64,000 bases of DNA from Rhodobacteraceae bacterium UBA6796 (GCA_002452815.1 DKFM01000017.1:39243-103242); one strand, 5' to 3'; counted from the stretch's first letter, positions 45,012 to 54,643 are shown. A program made the numbers and translations. The notes: generated from the sequence alone by a model not told the origin.

Positions 45012-46757
45012 TTGGCCGACGCATCCCCCTACAGCTCTCGCAAACTCTTTGGCCGGATGTGGCGCGATTATCTGCGCCCGCACTGGCCGTGGATGGCCGG
45101 GGCAATGGTCATGATGGTGATCGAGGGATCGACCCTGGGGGTGCTGAGCTGGATGCTCGAACCCCTGTTCGACCGCGCCTTCGTTGCGGGCGAGCCGGGC
45201 ATGATCTGGTGGGTCGGCGGGGCGATCTTTGCGCTGTTCGTGATACGCGCGATCACCTCTGTCACCTCGCGCACACTTCTGGCCAATGTCGCGCTGAAAA
45301 CATCAAGCGCAATGCAGGTCGATCTGGTGCGCCACCTGCTGCGGCTGGACCAGAGCTTTTTCCAGAACAATCCCCCCGGCGCGCTGATCGAGCGGGTGCA
45401 GGGCGACACCGCCGCGGTGCAGAATGTCTGGTCGATCTTCATCACCGGGGCCGGGCGCGATGCGATCGCGCTGATCTCGCTGTTCGGGGTGGCGATCGCG
45501 ACCGATCCGATGTGGACCCTTGCCGCGGTGATCGGCGCCCCGCTGCTGTTGCTGCCCACCAGCATGGCGCAGCGCTATATCAGGCGCAAATCCCGGCAGA
45601 TGCGCGAACAGTCCGGCGCCCGCGCGACCCGGCTGGACGAGGTGTTCCACGGCATCACCGCTGTCAAGCTGAACCGGATGGAGGATTACCAGATCGGGCG
45701 TTTCGCCAAGCTGGTCGACCGTATCCGCCGCGCGCAGGTGAAGATGGCCGCCTCGCAAAGCATGATCCCCGCGCTGGTCGACATCGTGACGGGCTTCGGT
45801 TTCTTCGGGGTACTGCTGCTGGGCGGGCGCGAGATCATCGCGGGCGAGCGCACGGTGGGCGAATTCATGTCCTTCTTCACCGCGATGGCGCTGGCGTTCC
45901 AGCCGCTGCGCCGCCTTGCGGGCCTGTCGGGCACCTGGCAGACCGCCGCCACCAGTCTGGAGCGGCTGTATCGGCTGTTCGACACCCAATCCACGATCAC
46001 CACGCCCAGCCGCCCTGCCCCGCGCCCCGCCAGCACGGACATCGCGCTGGAGGATGTGTGGCTGAGCTATGGCGGCACGCCGGTCCTGCGCGGGCTGAGC
46101 TTTACCGCCGAAGCCGGGCGCACCACCGCGCTGGTCGGCCCTTCGGGCGCGGGCAAAAGCACCGTCTTCAACCTGCTGACCCGGATGGTGGACCCGGACA
46201 GCGGCGCTGTGCGGATCGGGGGCGCGGATGTGCGCACGCTGGATCTGGCGACGTTGCGCGGAATGTTTTCCAGTGTCTCGCAAGAGGCCACGCTGTTTGA
46301 CGAAACGCTTCGCGAAAACATCCTGCTGGGGCGGCAGGATGTGCCCGCAACCGCGCTGGAACAGGCGCTGCGGGCCGCCCATGTGAACGAATTCGTCACC
46401 CCCCTGCCCGCGGGCCTTGATACGCCGGCGGGGCCGCGCGGCTCGGCCCTGTCGGGGGGGCAGCGGCAGCGCGTGGCGATTGCCCGCGCCGTGCTGCGCG
46501 ACGCACCGATCCTTCTGCTGGACGAGGCGACCTCGGCGCTGGATACGCAATCCGAGGCCAAGGTCTCGCAGGCGCTGGACGAGCTGTCGCAGGGCCGCAC
46601 CACGCTGGTCATCGCGCATCGCCTGTCGACGGTGCGCAATGCCGACAAGATCGTGGTGATCGTCGAAGGACAGGTCGCCGAACAGGGCACGCATGACGAG
46701 TTGCTGGCCAAGGGCGGCGCCTATGCCGCGCTGTGCCGGATGCAACTTGTCGAATGA
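45012..46757 (+). CDS. ABC exporter, fused membrane and ATPase domains (MsbA-like)
   Basis: A 581-residue half-transporter. The N-terminal half has about six membrane helices (first AGAMVMMVIEGSTLGVLSWML). The ATPase domain has Walker A GPSGAGKST, signature LSGGQRQR, Walker B ILLLDEATSALD and the H-loop IAHRLSTV. It should act as a homodimer exporting lipid or a hydrophobic compound. The start is TTG 45012 by conservation of the N terminus; ATG 45057 is the next in-frame option, and neither has a strong ribosome site. Confidence 0.9.
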   Translation: MADASPYSSRKLFGRMWRDYLRPHWPWMAGAMVMMVIEGSTLGVLSWMLEPLFDRAFVAGEPGMIWWVGGAIFALFVIRAITSVTSRTLLANVALKTSSAMQVDLVRHLLRLDQSFFQNNPPGALIERVQGDTAAVQNVWSIFITGAGRDAIALISLFGVAIATDPMWTLAAVIGAPLLLLPTSMAQRYIRRKSRQMREQSGARATRLDEVFHGITAVKLNRMEDYQIGRFAKLVDRIRRAQVKMAASQSMIPALVDIVTGFGFFGVLLLGGREIIAGERTVGEFMSFFTAMALAFQPLRRLAGLSGTWQTAATSLERLYRLFDTQSTITTPSRPAPRPASTDIALEDVWLSYGGTPVLRGLSFTAEAGRTTALVGPSGAGKSTVFNLLTRMVDPDSGAVRIGGADVRTLDLATLRGMFSSVSQEATLFDETLRENILLGRQDVPATALEQALRAAHVNEFVTPLPAGLDTPAGPRGSALSGGQRQRVAIARAVLRDAPILLLDEATSALDTQSEAKVSQALDELSQGRTTLVIAHRLSTVRNADKIVVIVEGQVAEQGTHDELLAKGGAYAALCRMQLVE

Positions 46758-46790
46758 CGGCCGCCGCCCATATCGTTTCACGGAGGGCAG

Positions 46791-47522
46791 ATGAACGAAC
46801 GCAGCATTTTCGAGATTACCGGCGCCGACCGGGAACATTTTCTGCAGGGTCTGGTCAGCAATGACGTGCGGCGGCTGGCCGACGGGCCGGTCTATGCCGC
46901 GCTGCTGACGCCACAGGGCAAATATCTGGCCGATTTCCTGCTGGTGCCGCTGGGCGAGAAAATCCTGCTCGACATTGCCGCGCCGATTGCCGAGGCCACG
47001 GTCCGGCGGCTGTCGATGTACAAGCTGCGCGCCGATGTACAGATCAGCCCCTCGGATCTGCAGGTCCGGCGCGGCACCGGCCCCGCCCCGGAGGGCGCCG
47101 TGGCCGACCCGCGCCATCCGGCGCTTGGCTGGCGGCTCTATGGCGCCGAGGCGGGCGATGACGGCAGTGACTGGGACGCGATCCGCGTGGCCCATTGCAT
47201 CCCCGAAACCGGGATCGAACTGACGCCCGAGACCTATATCCTGGAGGCCGGGTTCGAGCGGCTGCACGGCGTCGATTTCCGCAAGGGCTGCTATGTCGGC
47301 CAAGAGGTCACGGCGCGGATGAAGCACAAGACCGACCTGCGCAAGGGGCTAGTCACCGTGGCGATCACCGGCACAGCGCCGGTGGGCACCGAAATCACGG
47401 CGGAGGGCCGCACGGTGGGAACGTTGTTCACCCAGTCGGGCGGGCAGGCGATCGCGCATCTGCGGCTCGACCGCGCGACCGGGCCGATGCAGGCGGGCGC
47501 GGCACAGGTCACGCTGCCCTAG
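46791..47522 (+). CDS. ygfZ: Folate-binding YgfZ/CAF17-type protein
   Basis: A 243-residue protein of the tetrahydrofolate-dependent iron-sulfur repair family, related in fold to GcvT. The hallmark KGCYVGQEVTARM occurs at about residues 164-176, and the N terminus has ITGADREHFLQGLVSNDV. GGAGGGCAG precedes ATG 46791. It sits 33 bases after the exporter and may be cotranscribed. It is thought to help mature [4Fe-4S] enzymes. Confidence 0.92.
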   Translation: MNERSIFEITGADREHFLQGLVSNDVRRLADGPVYAALLTPQGKYLADFLLVPLGEKILLDIAAPIAEATVRRLSMYKLRADVQISPSDLQVRRGTGPAPEGAVADPRHPALGWRLYGAEAGDDGSDWDAIRVAHCIPETGIELTPETYILEAGFERLHGVDFRKGCYVGQEVTARMKHKTDLRKGLVTVAITGTAPVGTEITAEGRTVGTLFTQSGGQAIAHLRLDRATGPMQAGAAQVTLP

Positions 47523-47556
47523 AAAAAGGCCGCGCAAGACGATCTGCGCGGCCCTT
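47523..47556. terminator. Bidirectional terminator between ygfZ and efp
   Basis: GAAAAAGGCCGCGCA, an 8-base loop, TGCGCGGCCCTT: a nine-base GC stem between two converging genes; the A tract favours the minus-strand efp transcript. Confidence 0.85.
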
Positions 47557-47577
47557 ATCGGTTCACGATTGCGCGAG

Positions 47578-48141
47578 TCACGCGCGTTCGGAATATTCCA
47601 TCAGCTCGGTATGCACGACGATCCGTTCGCCTTGCCCCACGAAGGGCGGCACCATCACGCGCACGCCATTGTCCAGGATCGCGGGCTTGAAGCTTTTGGC
47701 GGCGGTCTGGCCGTTCACCACCGGCTCGGTCTCGACGATGGTGCACACCACCTTCTGCGGCAGCTTCACGTTCAGCGCCTCGTCGCCATAATATTCGACC
47801 GCAGCGGTCATCCCGTCTTGCAGGAAGGCCCGGCGCTCGCCCAGCAATTCGGCGTCGATTTCCACCTGCTCGAAGGTTTCGGTGTCCATGAAAACCAGAT
47901 TTCCGTCGGTTTCATACAGGAATTGCTGGTCTTTCGTCTCCAGCGAGACCTGGTCGATCTTGTCTTCGGAACGGAAGCGTTCGTTCAGCTTGCGCCCGTC
48001 ACGCAGGTTCTTCAGCTCGACCTGTGCGAAGGCCCCGCCCTTGCCCGGCTTGACGTGGTTCACCTTCACCGCCGCCCACAGGCCCTTGTCATGCTCGATG
48101 ATGTAGCCCGGTTTGATTTCATTGCCGTTGATCTTGGGCAT
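47578..48141 (-). CDS. efp: Translation elongation factor P
   Basis: A 187-residue tRNA-shaped factor that rescues ribosomes at polyproline. It starts [18 protein letters not shown] at ATG 48141, with AGGGAAA upstream. The tip loop is [18 protein letters not shown], with Lys at the modification site. Domains II and III are complete ([29 protein letters not shown]). No epmA/epmB gene is in the window. Confidence 0.96.
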   Translation of the reverse strand: MPKINGNEIKPGYIIEHDKGLWAAVKVNHVKPGKGGAFAQVELKNLRDGRKLNERFRSEDKIDQVSLETKDQQFLYETDGNLVFMDTETFEQVEIDAELLGERRAFLQDGMTAAVEYYGDEALNVKLPQKVVCTIVETEPVVNGQTAAKSFKPAILDNGVRVMVPPFVGQGERIVVHTELMEYSERA

Positions 48142-48355
48142 GGGATTTCCCTGCGGATTGGGTTGATTGGAGAAGCTGCGCACCTATATATGCGCGGCTG
48201 CACCCTGGCAAGCAGACTAGATACGGTAGCTCCGGCACAAGATATGCGTTAAATGCATAGCTGCAATGACTAGGGGGGCATATCGAATCGGGGACGAAGC
48301 GCCCTACATGGCCCGCACGCCAGGAAACGCAAGAGCAATAAAAAAGGACGGAATA

Positions 48356-48676
48356 ATGCGCGATTTCGTTGACGGCTCCGCATTCAACTATGAGCAAGGC
48401 CAGAGGGCGCGCAAGCTGTTCGCCGCTGTTGTGCTTGCTGCCTTGGATGACGCGATTGCCGATGACAAGAAATACGGTAACGGCCCCGAGCAGATCGCTC
48501 GTTGGGCACGCTCGCGCGATGGGCGAGAGGTGCTGTCCTGCGCCGGCATCGACCCGAACGAGCGCGTGGTGAAAGGCCTGATGGAATTCGTCTCGAAAGG
48601 CGTGCGCACCTCGGTGGCACTGTCGCGCGAGGAAAGCGAACGCCGGATGGCCGCGGAAGAAGCCGAGGCGGCCTAA
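48356..48676 (+). CDS. Small conserved alphaproteobacterial protein (DUF6280-like)
   Basis: A 106-residue, mostly helical soluble protein beginning MRDFVDGSAFNYEQGQRARKL. The sequence GNGPEQIARWARSRDGREVLSCAGIDPNERVVKGLMEFV suggests a compact domain, and the tail is Glu/Ala-rich. I think it is the DUF6280 family, function unknown; that label is from memory. ATG 48356 is preceded by AAGGA at a good distance, which decides against the longer frame from 48266. It is divergent from efp and ends in a perfect terminator. Confidence 0.75.
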   Translation: MRDFVDGSAFNYEQGQRARKLFAAVVLAALDDAIADDKKYGNGPEQIARWARSRDGREVLSCAGIDPNERVVKGLMEFVSKGVRTSVALSREESERRMAAEEAEAA

Positions 48677-48692
48677 GTTTCAGATGCCGCTC

Positions 48693-48728
48693 AAACAAAA
48701 GGCGCGCCCCGGGGCGCGCCTTTTGTTT
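48693..48728. terminator. Perfect palindromic bidirectional terminator
   Basis: AAACAAAAGGCGCGCCCC and its exact complement GGGGCGCGCCTTTTGTTT are joined without a spacer, giving a 36-base palindrome between converging genes. Confidence 0.92.
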
Positions 48729-48750
48729 TGTCCCTCAGGACTGCCAAGGC

Positions 48751-49842
48751 TTATTCGTAATCGCGCGACATCAGCGCGCGCTGAATTTCGCGGCGCACCA
48801 GTTTACGCACATTGCGGGTGATGCGTTCGCCCAGCGTGCCCTGCAATTCCTTGCGGATCAGTTCGGCCACCAGCGCGCGCAACGCCTCTTCATCGACAAG
48901 GCCCGCCTCTGCGCCCGAAAAATCGGGGTCGCGGTCCAGTTCGGCCATCGCCTCTTCTTCCAGGGCATCGCCACGGGCCAGTTCTTCACGCAGGGTGTCA
49001 TAGCTGGATCGCAGAGTGTCGGGCGCCTCGTGAACCTCTTGTGCATCGTGCAGATGCAAGCGGCGCGGCCCCTCTGAGGGCGCCTCGGCATCGGACCAGT
49101 CGAGCGCCTCGCCCGCATCCCAGGCTTCGTCGTCCGCATCGTCACTGGCCGATACGTCGACATCGGACTGCGGCGCTTCGGGCGCGGGCTCCTGCGCCTC
49201 TGCGGCCTCGCTCTTGCTCAGGTCGTCCACATCCGCGCTCCCCTCGGCCAAGTTCCCATCTGCGTCAGACGGCGCATTCTGTGCATAGTCTTCTGGCAGG
49301 CTCTGCAATGGCGCCCCTCCCTCCACCTCGAAAGGATCGCCTTCCTCGGGTTCGAATTCGATGCCGCTATCCGCCACCGCCGCTTCCATCTCGGCGATGG
49401 TGCTTTCCAGCCGCGCCAGTTCGGCCCCCAGATCGGCGGTTTCGGCCTCTGGCCCGTCGTCATGCCCAGTCACGGTCTGCGCGGCCTCTTCCCCGGATTT
49501 CCCCCAAGCCGCGTCAAGCGCGTCTTCGGCACGGGGCGCCTCTTCGGGCTCGGCGTCCGCAAGGGAAGCCGCATCCTCCTCCGGGTCTTCGATCCGCAAG
49601 GCGGGCGTCAACAGCAGGCAGCTTGCCTCGGCCACCTGTTCGGCATCCTCGGTCACAGCGGGGGGTGTTTCAGCTTCCGGCGCCCGAACACGCGGATCAA
49701 GCCGTGGCTGCGGTGGCGAGGCATCCATCTGCGGCGCACGGGGGCCGCTTGGGCGTGCCGGAACCGGCGCGTCTTGCGAGACAAGACGCCGGATCGAGGA
49801 CAGCACGTCTTCGATTTCGATTTGGGTTCCGCGCTCGGACAT
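48751..49842 (-). CDS. PopZ-like acidic polar organiser (DUF2497-type)
   Basis: A 363-residue protein with three parts. A short N-terminal helix SERGTQIEIEDVLSSIRRLVS matches the start of PopZ/DUF2497 proteins. A long Asp/Glu/Pro/Ala-rich disordered middle covers about residues 25-290. The C-terminal helices LVAELIRKELQGTLGERITRNVRKLVRREIQRA fit the oligomerising end of PopZ. In Caulobacter this layout forms a polar condensate that anchors the centromere. ATG 49842 follows GGGGGG. Equivalence in function is inferred. Confidence 0.8.
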   Translation of the reverse strand: MSERGTQIEIEDVLSSIRRLVSQDAPVPARPSGPRAPQMDASPPQPRLDPRVRAPEAETPPAVTEDAEQVAEASCLLLTPALRIEDPEEDAASLADAEPEEAPRAEDALDAAWGKSGEEAAQTVTGHDDGPEAETADLGAELARLESTIAEMEAAVADSGIEFEPEEGDPFEVEGGAPLQSLPEDYAQNAPSDADGNLAEGSADVDDLSKSEAAEAQEPAPEAPQSDVDVSASDDADDEAWDAGEALDWSDAEAPSEGPRRLHLHDAQEVHEAPDTLRSSYDTLREELARGDALEEEAMAELDRDPDFSGAEAGLVDEEALRALVAELIRKELQGTLGERITRNVRKLVRREIQRALMSRDYE

Positions 49843-49977
49843 CATACCCCCCATCCTGCGGCCCAGCGGCCAGTCTGTCCAGCCCCCAGCCCGCACGACC
49901 CCGCAACCGTCGCACACAGCACAACACCCGTCACAAAACCTGATCCGCCGCAGACATGCCGCAACGGATCACGCCTG

Positions 49978-51354
49978 TCAGGGCTTGCCGATGGTGCGCA
50001 GCACGCGATCAAGGCTTTGGCCTTGCACGCTGGTCGAGGGCGCATTGCGCACGGCATTGTAATAGGCCGCCGGATCATAGGTCGGGATTCCGAGCTTGAG
50101 GTCTTCTACCGTCAACAGACCCATAGCCGAGAGAAGTTGATAATACCCTACCTGCAACTGGGCTTCGGCGTCGATACGGGCCGCTTGCGCATCCAGCAGA
50201 TCCTGTTCGGCATCCAGCACGTCCAGCGTGGTACGCGCGCCCAGGGTCGCCTCTTCCTTGACGCCCTGATAGGCGATCCGCGCCGCCTGAACCTGTTCGT
50301 CATAGGCACGGATCTGCGCACGATACACGTCGATCAGCGACCACGCCTGTGCGGCGCCCTGCGCCAGTTCGACCGCGGTCTGCTGCAACGTCGCCCGTGC
50401 CTTGTCGCGCCCGGCGATTGCCTGACGGTGCGCCGCCGACAGCGCGCCCCCCGCATAGATCGTCTGCGTCAGCTCCACCCCGGCGCTTTGCGTCGTCACC
50501 CCCGCCTCGGCGTTTTTCAGCGCCAGCGAGCCGGTCACCTCGGGCAGCCGTTCGGCGGCGGCGGCCTTGATGCCCAATTCGGCCAGGGTCACGTTGTGCT
50601 GCACCTGCTTGATCGCCGGATGGTTGCGCTGCGCAGTAGACTGCGCTTCAGCAAGCGATTTCGGCAGCTTCGGCGCCTTGGGCAGCGCGGCAAGCGAGGT
50701 CGGATAATGACCGACCGCGGCCTTGTAGGCTTCGCGCGCGATCTGATAATTGCCGCGCGCCGCCGCCAGCGAGGCCCGCGCCGACGCCAGTTGCGCCTCG
50801 GCCAGCGAGACATCGGTCTTGGTCACTTCGCCGACATCGAAACGGTCCTGCGTCGCCTTCAGCTCCTCGCTGAGGACACGCACCGAGTTATCGTTGATGC
50901 TGACCTGCTCGGCGGTGCTTTTCACGCTGGTATAGGCCGAAATCGCCGAGAGCAGCACATCCTGTTCGATCGAGCGCAGCGCCTCGCGGGTGGCCAGCAC
51001 GGCCTCTTTCTGCATGTCGATCGCCAGCCGGTTACGGCCGAAATCGAACAGCGTCATCTGTGCCGCCAGCGTCAGCGCGGCACTGCGACGATCGGCGGTC
51101 GGGTATTGGTCGGCCTTGGTATAGCTGTAATCCGCGCTCCATTGCAGAACCGGGCGCAGCGCGGCCACGGCGGTTGCCACGTCCTCGTCCGCCGCACGCA
51201 GTGTTGCGCGGTTCTGTTCAAGAAGGTTGGAATTCCGATAGGCCGAGACCAGCGCATCCGCGAGCGATTCGGCGCTTGCGGCCAGCGGGGTGGTCAACAG
51301 ACCAACCGCAGCCATGGCTGCGAAGACAAACGGTTTCAGGGTCTTGCGGGTCAT
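49978..51354 (-). CDS. tolC: TolC family outer-membrane efflux protein
   Basis: A 458-residue outer-membrane channel subunit with signal peptide MTRKTLKPFVFAAMAAVGLLTTPLAASA. It shows the two long alpha-helical repeats of TolC, each with the DVATAVAALRP-type and LDVLDAEQDLLDAQ motifs, and two beta stretches (LQWSADYSYTKADQY; TGSLALKNAEAGVTTQSAGVELTQTIYAGG). It would pair with a type I secretion or RND pump located elsewhere. It lies between pcm and the PopZ-like gene, all on one strand. Confidence 0.93.
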   Translation of the reverse strand: MTRKTLKPFVFAAMAAVGLLTTPLAASAESLADALVSAYRNSNLLEQNRATLRAADEDVATAVAALRPVLQWSADYSYTKADQYPTADRRSAALTLAAQMTLFDFGRNRLAIDMQKEAVLATREALRSIEQDVLLSAISAYTSVKSTAEQVSINDNSVRVLSEELKATQDRFDVGEVTKTDVSLAEAQLASARASLAAARGNYQIAREAYKAAVGHYPTSLAALPKAPKLPKSLAEAQSTAQRNHPAIKQVQHNVTLAELGIKAAAAERLPEVTGSLALKNAEAGVTTQSAGVELTQTIYAGGALSAAHRQAIAGRDKARATLQQTAVELAQGAAQAWSLIDVYRAQIRAYDEQVQAARIAYQGVKEEATLGARTTLDVLDAEQDLLDAQAARIDAEAQLQVGYYQLLSAMGLLTVEDLKLGIPTYDPAAYYNAVRNAPSTSVQGQSLDRVLRTIGKP

Positions 51355-51474
51355 GCCTGGTTCCTCATTGTTTCTGTGCTGCCCCGCTTCTGTGGCGGCT
51401 CACAGCCCGGGCCGCGGTCTAACGGCCCAAACATTCACTTCCGTCGATATGACCCTGATACCGCAGCCTGCGGA

Positions 51475-52125
51475 TCAGAGCACGAAACCTTTTGCCGCAG
51501 CGAAGCCGGGCAGCAAGGGGGCCGCGGCGTTGAACGCGTAACGCCAGCTCAGCTCCCCGTCGATCTTATGGCCGATGCGCACGGTGCCGAGCGCATTTTC
51601 CATGAACAGCGCCGCGATCCGACCGCCCTCTTTCAGCTGGGCCAGAATCGCCTCGGGCACGGTCTCGACCGCACCTTCGATGATGATGACGTCATAAGGG
51701 CCGTGCTTGGCCGACCCCGCGGCCAGATCGCCGGCGACCACCGCGGCATTGTCCGCGCCGGCCTGCGCCAGCGTGGCCTCCGCCTGGGCGGCAAGCCCCT
51801 CTTCCTCAAGGGCGACCACGGCCTCGGCCATGCGCGCGATCACCGCCGCCGAATAGCCCAGACCACAACCGATATCGAGCACCAGATCGGTCGGCTGAAT
51901 ATCCAGCGCGTCCAGCATCTTGGCAAAATTACGCGGCTCCAGCAGAACGCGGCCCGGCGCGATCTCGACATTCTCGCCGACATAGGCGGCCTCGCGTCGG
52001 GCGGCGGGCACGAATTCCTCGCGCGGCACGCTCAGCATGGCCTCGATGATCGGAAATTTCGTCACGTCATTGGGGCGGACCTGCGTATCCACCATCATGG
52101 TGCGGCGCGTGACGAAATCTTGCAT
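51475..52125 (-). CDS. pcm: Protein-L-isoaspartate O-methyltransferase
   Basis: A 216-residue SAM-dependent methyltransferase. Motif I is [27 protein letters not shown], and the upstream [30 protein letters not shown] is the alphaproteobacterial form of the PCMT N terminus. It repairs isoaspartyl residues, or acts on another target, since this subgroup lacks part of the classical active site. The gene is 120 bases upstream of tolC and probably shares its transcript. Confidence 0.9.
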   Translation of the reverse strand: MQDFVTRRTMMVDTQVRPNDVTKFPIIEAMLSVPREEFVPAARREAAYVGENVEIAPGRVLLEPRNFAKMLDALDIQPTDLVLDIGCGLGYSAAVIARMAEAVVALEEEGLAAQAEATLAQAGADNAAVVAGDLAAGSAKHGPYDVIIIEGAVETVPEAILAQLKEGGRIAALFMENALGTVRIGHKIDGELSWRYAFNAAAPLLPGFAAAKGFVL

Positions 52126-52312
52126 GTTCTGAACTCTTCAGTCTGGATGTGCCTGCCCGAGGTTTTGCCACAGATATTTCTGCGGGGCAACATGCCGCAG
52201 CATTGCGAGCCGGGCTGTTGCACAGAGGTTTCGCTCGGGCTGTGCAAGGACGCGCGCACTGCCCCCTTGCACAGACCCGCGCGATCCTTTATCGGAGAGC
52301 CACCTCAAGGCA

Positions 52313-52386
52313 GGCGGGTTGGCGGAGAGGTTACGCAGCGGATTGCAAATCCGTGAAGACCGGTTCGATTCCGGTACCCGCCTCCA
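52313..52386 (+). tRNA. tRNA-Cys (anticodon GCA)
   Basis: Acceptor GGCGGGT pairs with ACCCGCC, the anticodon stem-loop is CGGATTGCAAATCCG, and the T arm is CCGGTTCGATTCCGG. A U discriminator and an encoded CCA give 74 bases. Cloverleaf is complete. It stands at the junction between the ordinary chromosome and the sigma-54 cassette, a position often used for island integration. Confidence 0.97.
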
Positions 52387-52830
52387 ACACTTGGCTGAAA
52401 TCGCGACACGGCTCTCAGCAAGGCTCTCAACATTCCAGTTTTCTGCCTCGTTCGTTCCAGTGACGAACAGCCTTCCTAGTGACTTCTGGACAATCGGACG
52501 ATGCGAGAAGCTGCGATCTGACCTCTGCTCGTCTCCAAGACCGAGGAGAACAGACGATGTCGCAACGTGTCGGAGCTGGCCGTTGCCACGAATTTATGTC
52601 CCAGAAACTCAAGCACTGAACCGGCAAGTGAGGCGCATCGCCTCGGGCGGCCCCAAACTCGAGGCTATCTACTGCCTCAAGCGCGACAACAGCCATCCCG
52701 AAATGGATATTGGCCACGTCCTTTTCGATAGCGCCCGAGCCGTGACCGTGGGAGGAGCGGGTGCGCCTCAGACCAAGCTGTCGGAATGTTTTCCGCGCCA
52801 GTCAGACCTGGCGCGGAGAGTGGCGGAATC
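52387..52830. other. 444-base gap after tRNA-Cys, possible relic DNA
   Basis: No convincing gene is seen. Short frames exist on both strands but lack ribosome sites and family resemblance. A perfect 10-base stem (TCCGCGCCAG, 6-base loop, CTGGCGCGGA) lies at 52792-52817, just past the DUF4387 stop, and may end that operon although no T tract follows. The sequence looks less GC-biased by codon position than its neighbours and could be a decayed integrase or transposase end. Confidence 0.5.
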
Positions 52831-53160
52831 CTAGTGACTGATATCCACCATGACATCCAAGAAGGGTGCGTACTGCTGGGCGCCGAAGATGTCCCCGTCC
52901 CCCGCACTGCCAGAAGGCCGGTCCCGCAGAATGGTGAACTTGATCGCATAGGCCGGGTCGTATTCGACGAAATCGGTCAACCGCGCCGGATCGACGTTGA
53001 GGATCTGGCACACGCTATCGGGCGTGAGCACCTTCGAGCGCTTCACCATCTCGTAGGTCTCCTTCTCACGGAAGATGATGTCGAAGGTGATCTTGTCCGT
53101 TCCGGCGTTCTTGGAGCGGATCGTCTTGGCCAGATCAGCGAGTTTCTTGTGCGTGTTCAT
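52831..53160 (-). CDS. DUF4387 family protein, AtuA partner
   Basis: A 109-residue small domain. KLADLAKTIRSKNAGTDKITFDIIF and SVCQILNVDPARL, followed by YDPAYAIKFTILRDRPSGSAGDGDIFGAQQYAPFLDV, match DUF4387, which nearly always follows an AtuA-like gene. In some bacteria the two are fused in one chain, so they should form a complex. It begins 11 bases after the AtuA-like stop. No reaction is established for the family. Confidence 0.87.
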   Translation of the reverse strand: MNTHKKLADLAKTIRSKNAGTDKITFDIIFREKETYEMVKRSKVLTPDSVCQILNVDPARLTDFVEYDPAYAIKFTILRDRPSGSAGDGDIFGAQQYAPFLDVMVDISH

Positions 53161-53171
53161 GAAGGTTCTCC

Positions 53172-54530
53172 TCAGCCGATCATGGCAGTATGGGTGGGGA
53201 ACAGCTCGAGCGGATCGTCCACAGCCATGGTATGGTTGAGCGTCCAGCGATAGGCGGGGCTTGCCTGCATCACCTCATCGAGCACGAAAGAGACGCCACC
53301 CGCTGTGCCCTTCACATCCGGCAGTCGCGCGTAGAACAACTGACGCGTGCCGGTCATGGTGACTTCCTCGGCCATCTCGCGGGTGGGCGCGATGCCCTGG
53401 ACGACAATGCACAGCTCATGCCCCGGCTGGTCCTTGAGCGGCTCAAGTTCGCCCATCACGCCATTGCGCCCGAAGACCGAGTAATGCAGCTCCCATCCTT
53501 CGGCACCAAAGCGCTCCTCGGCCTGACGCCGCGCCCAGGCGATGACCTCATCGACATGAGCGATCGTGTAGGGGTCACGAATGCCGGCCATGCCCACGAA
53601 ACGTTCACCGACCTTGCCCGACCCCTCGAGCTTGACGCGGAACTCGGCGGCGGGCTCGAATTCCATCCCGGTCACACGGGTCGTTTTGTCCGCGACTTGG
53701 TCGTAGTGGCAGTCGGTCATGTCGAGCATCCCGCCCGCCACGAATTCGTGGAACGGGTTCGAACGCTCATACATCGCGTGGCCGGCGACCGAGGCAACCG
53801 TGCAGCGTTGTTCAGGTGACATCGCAGTCACCTCGACATGCTCGGGCGTGATCTCGCCCATGACGGTTTCCTTCGCGCCGTAGGGCTCGGCACAAAACGA
53901 CGCACATTCGAGCACCTTGCCGAGGTAATAGCTTTGCGCTTCGGGATAACCGCGCGACAGGGCAGCCGCAGCAAAGATGGCGCTGTCAGAGCTGCGCCCG
54001 CCGATGATGACGTCGCAACCTTCTTCGAGCAGCTTCATGAACGGATGCACACCCGCCATCGCGACGATGCGCTGCGTCGCGTCCAGCTCGTCCTCGGTTA
54101 GCTCCGGACGCGCATCAAGCCCCCTGATCGGAGATCCCCCACGGATCTTGGCGCGAACATATTCGCGGTCGACCTCGGAGTAGAACCAGCCAAGCTTGAA
54201 GGGCGCAAGGTTGTGACGCGCGGCGATGTCGCGGATGATCTCGACATACATGTCGACGCGACTGTTGGTGCCGGTATCGCCCGCCGAGCCAATCATCATC
54301 GGCACACCCAGACTGCGCGCGGCCAGCAGCATTTCCTCGAGGTCATGCTCTTGCCAGGCGCGCGGGCTGGCACAGCTGTCGTTGCCCAGTGGAACCGGGC
54401 CGATATCGTCGCTGCCGGAGTCGGCCGCGATGAAGTCGGGCTTTGCGGCCACGCCAAGATGAAAGCTCCCCGTCTTGAGGGGTGCGAAGCCGAGATGCCC
54501 GTTCGGGCAGATGATCTTGAGCGATGCCAT
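53172..54530 (-). CDS. Acyclic terpene utilisation AtuA-like protein (DUF1446)
   Basis: A 452-residue cytoplasmic protein. PNGHLGFAPLKTGSFHLGVAAKPDFIAADSGSDDIGP opens it, and IGSAGDTGTNSRVDMYVEII, CDVIIGGRSSDSAIFAAAAL, AGGMLDMTDC and GIRDPYTIAH follow, all typical of the AtuA/DUF1446 family. AtuA of Pseudomonas belongs to citronellol/geraniol breakdown, but most relatives sit in other pathways and the reaction is unknown. Here the terpene genes atuC/atuF are absent, so the terpene label should not be taken literally. A -24/-12 promoter lies 37 bases upstream; GAGG precedes ATG 54530. Confidence 0.87.
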   Translation of the reverse strand: MASLKIICPNGHLGFAPLKTGSFHLGVAAKPDFIAADSGSDDIGPVPLGNDSCASPRAWQEHDLEEMLLAARSLGVPMMIGSAGDTGTNSRVDMYVEIIRDIAARHNLAPFKLGWFYSEVDREYVRAKIRGGSPIRGLDARPELTEDELDATQRIVAMAGVHPFMKLLEEGCDVIIGGRSSDSAIFAAAALSRGYPEAQSYYLGKVLECASFCAEPYGAKETVMGEITPEHVEVTAMSPEQRCTVASVAGHAMYERSNPFHEFVAGGMLDMTDCHYDQVADKTTRVTGMEFEPAAEFRVKLEGSGKVGERFVGMAGIRDPYTIAHVDEVIAWARRQAEERFGAEGWELHYSVFGRNGVMGELEPLKDQPGHELCIVVQGIAPTREMAEEVTMTGTRQLFYARLPDVKGTAGGVSFVLDEVMQASPAYRWTLNHTMAVDDPLELFPTHTAMIG

Positions 54531-54566
54531 GAATGCCTCGTATTGCTATCGTTCCGCAATTTTATA

Positions 54567-54583
54567 TGCAGGTTTCATGCCAG
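54567..54583 (-). promoter_or_regulatory. Sigma-54 promoter before the AtuA operon
   Basis: Minus strand CTGGCATGAAACCTGCA has GG and GC exactly 10 bases apart, as in TGGCAC-N5-TTGC. The predicted transcript start is near 54556, giving a leader of about 26 bases before ATG 54530. Confidence 0.7.
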
Positions 54584-54643
54584 ACATTTTCGCCCTCAAA
54601 TCCCCCCCATCATCGTGATCGCAGGCAAAATGCGTGCATCCCG

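Noticed and set aside
49462..52356. A 964-residue plus-strand frame over the PopZ-like, tolC and pcm genes
   Set aside because: It is a shadow of three real minus-strand genes and runs into the tRNA region.
52557..52619. A 20-codon frame after AGGAG (MSQRVGAGRCHEFMSQKLKH)
   Set aside because: The ribosome site is good but the peptide is very short, has no leader-peptide features and stands alone.
52319..52834. A 171-residue frame beginning inside tRNA-Cys
   Set aside because: It starts within the tRNA, has no ribosome site and no family resemblance.
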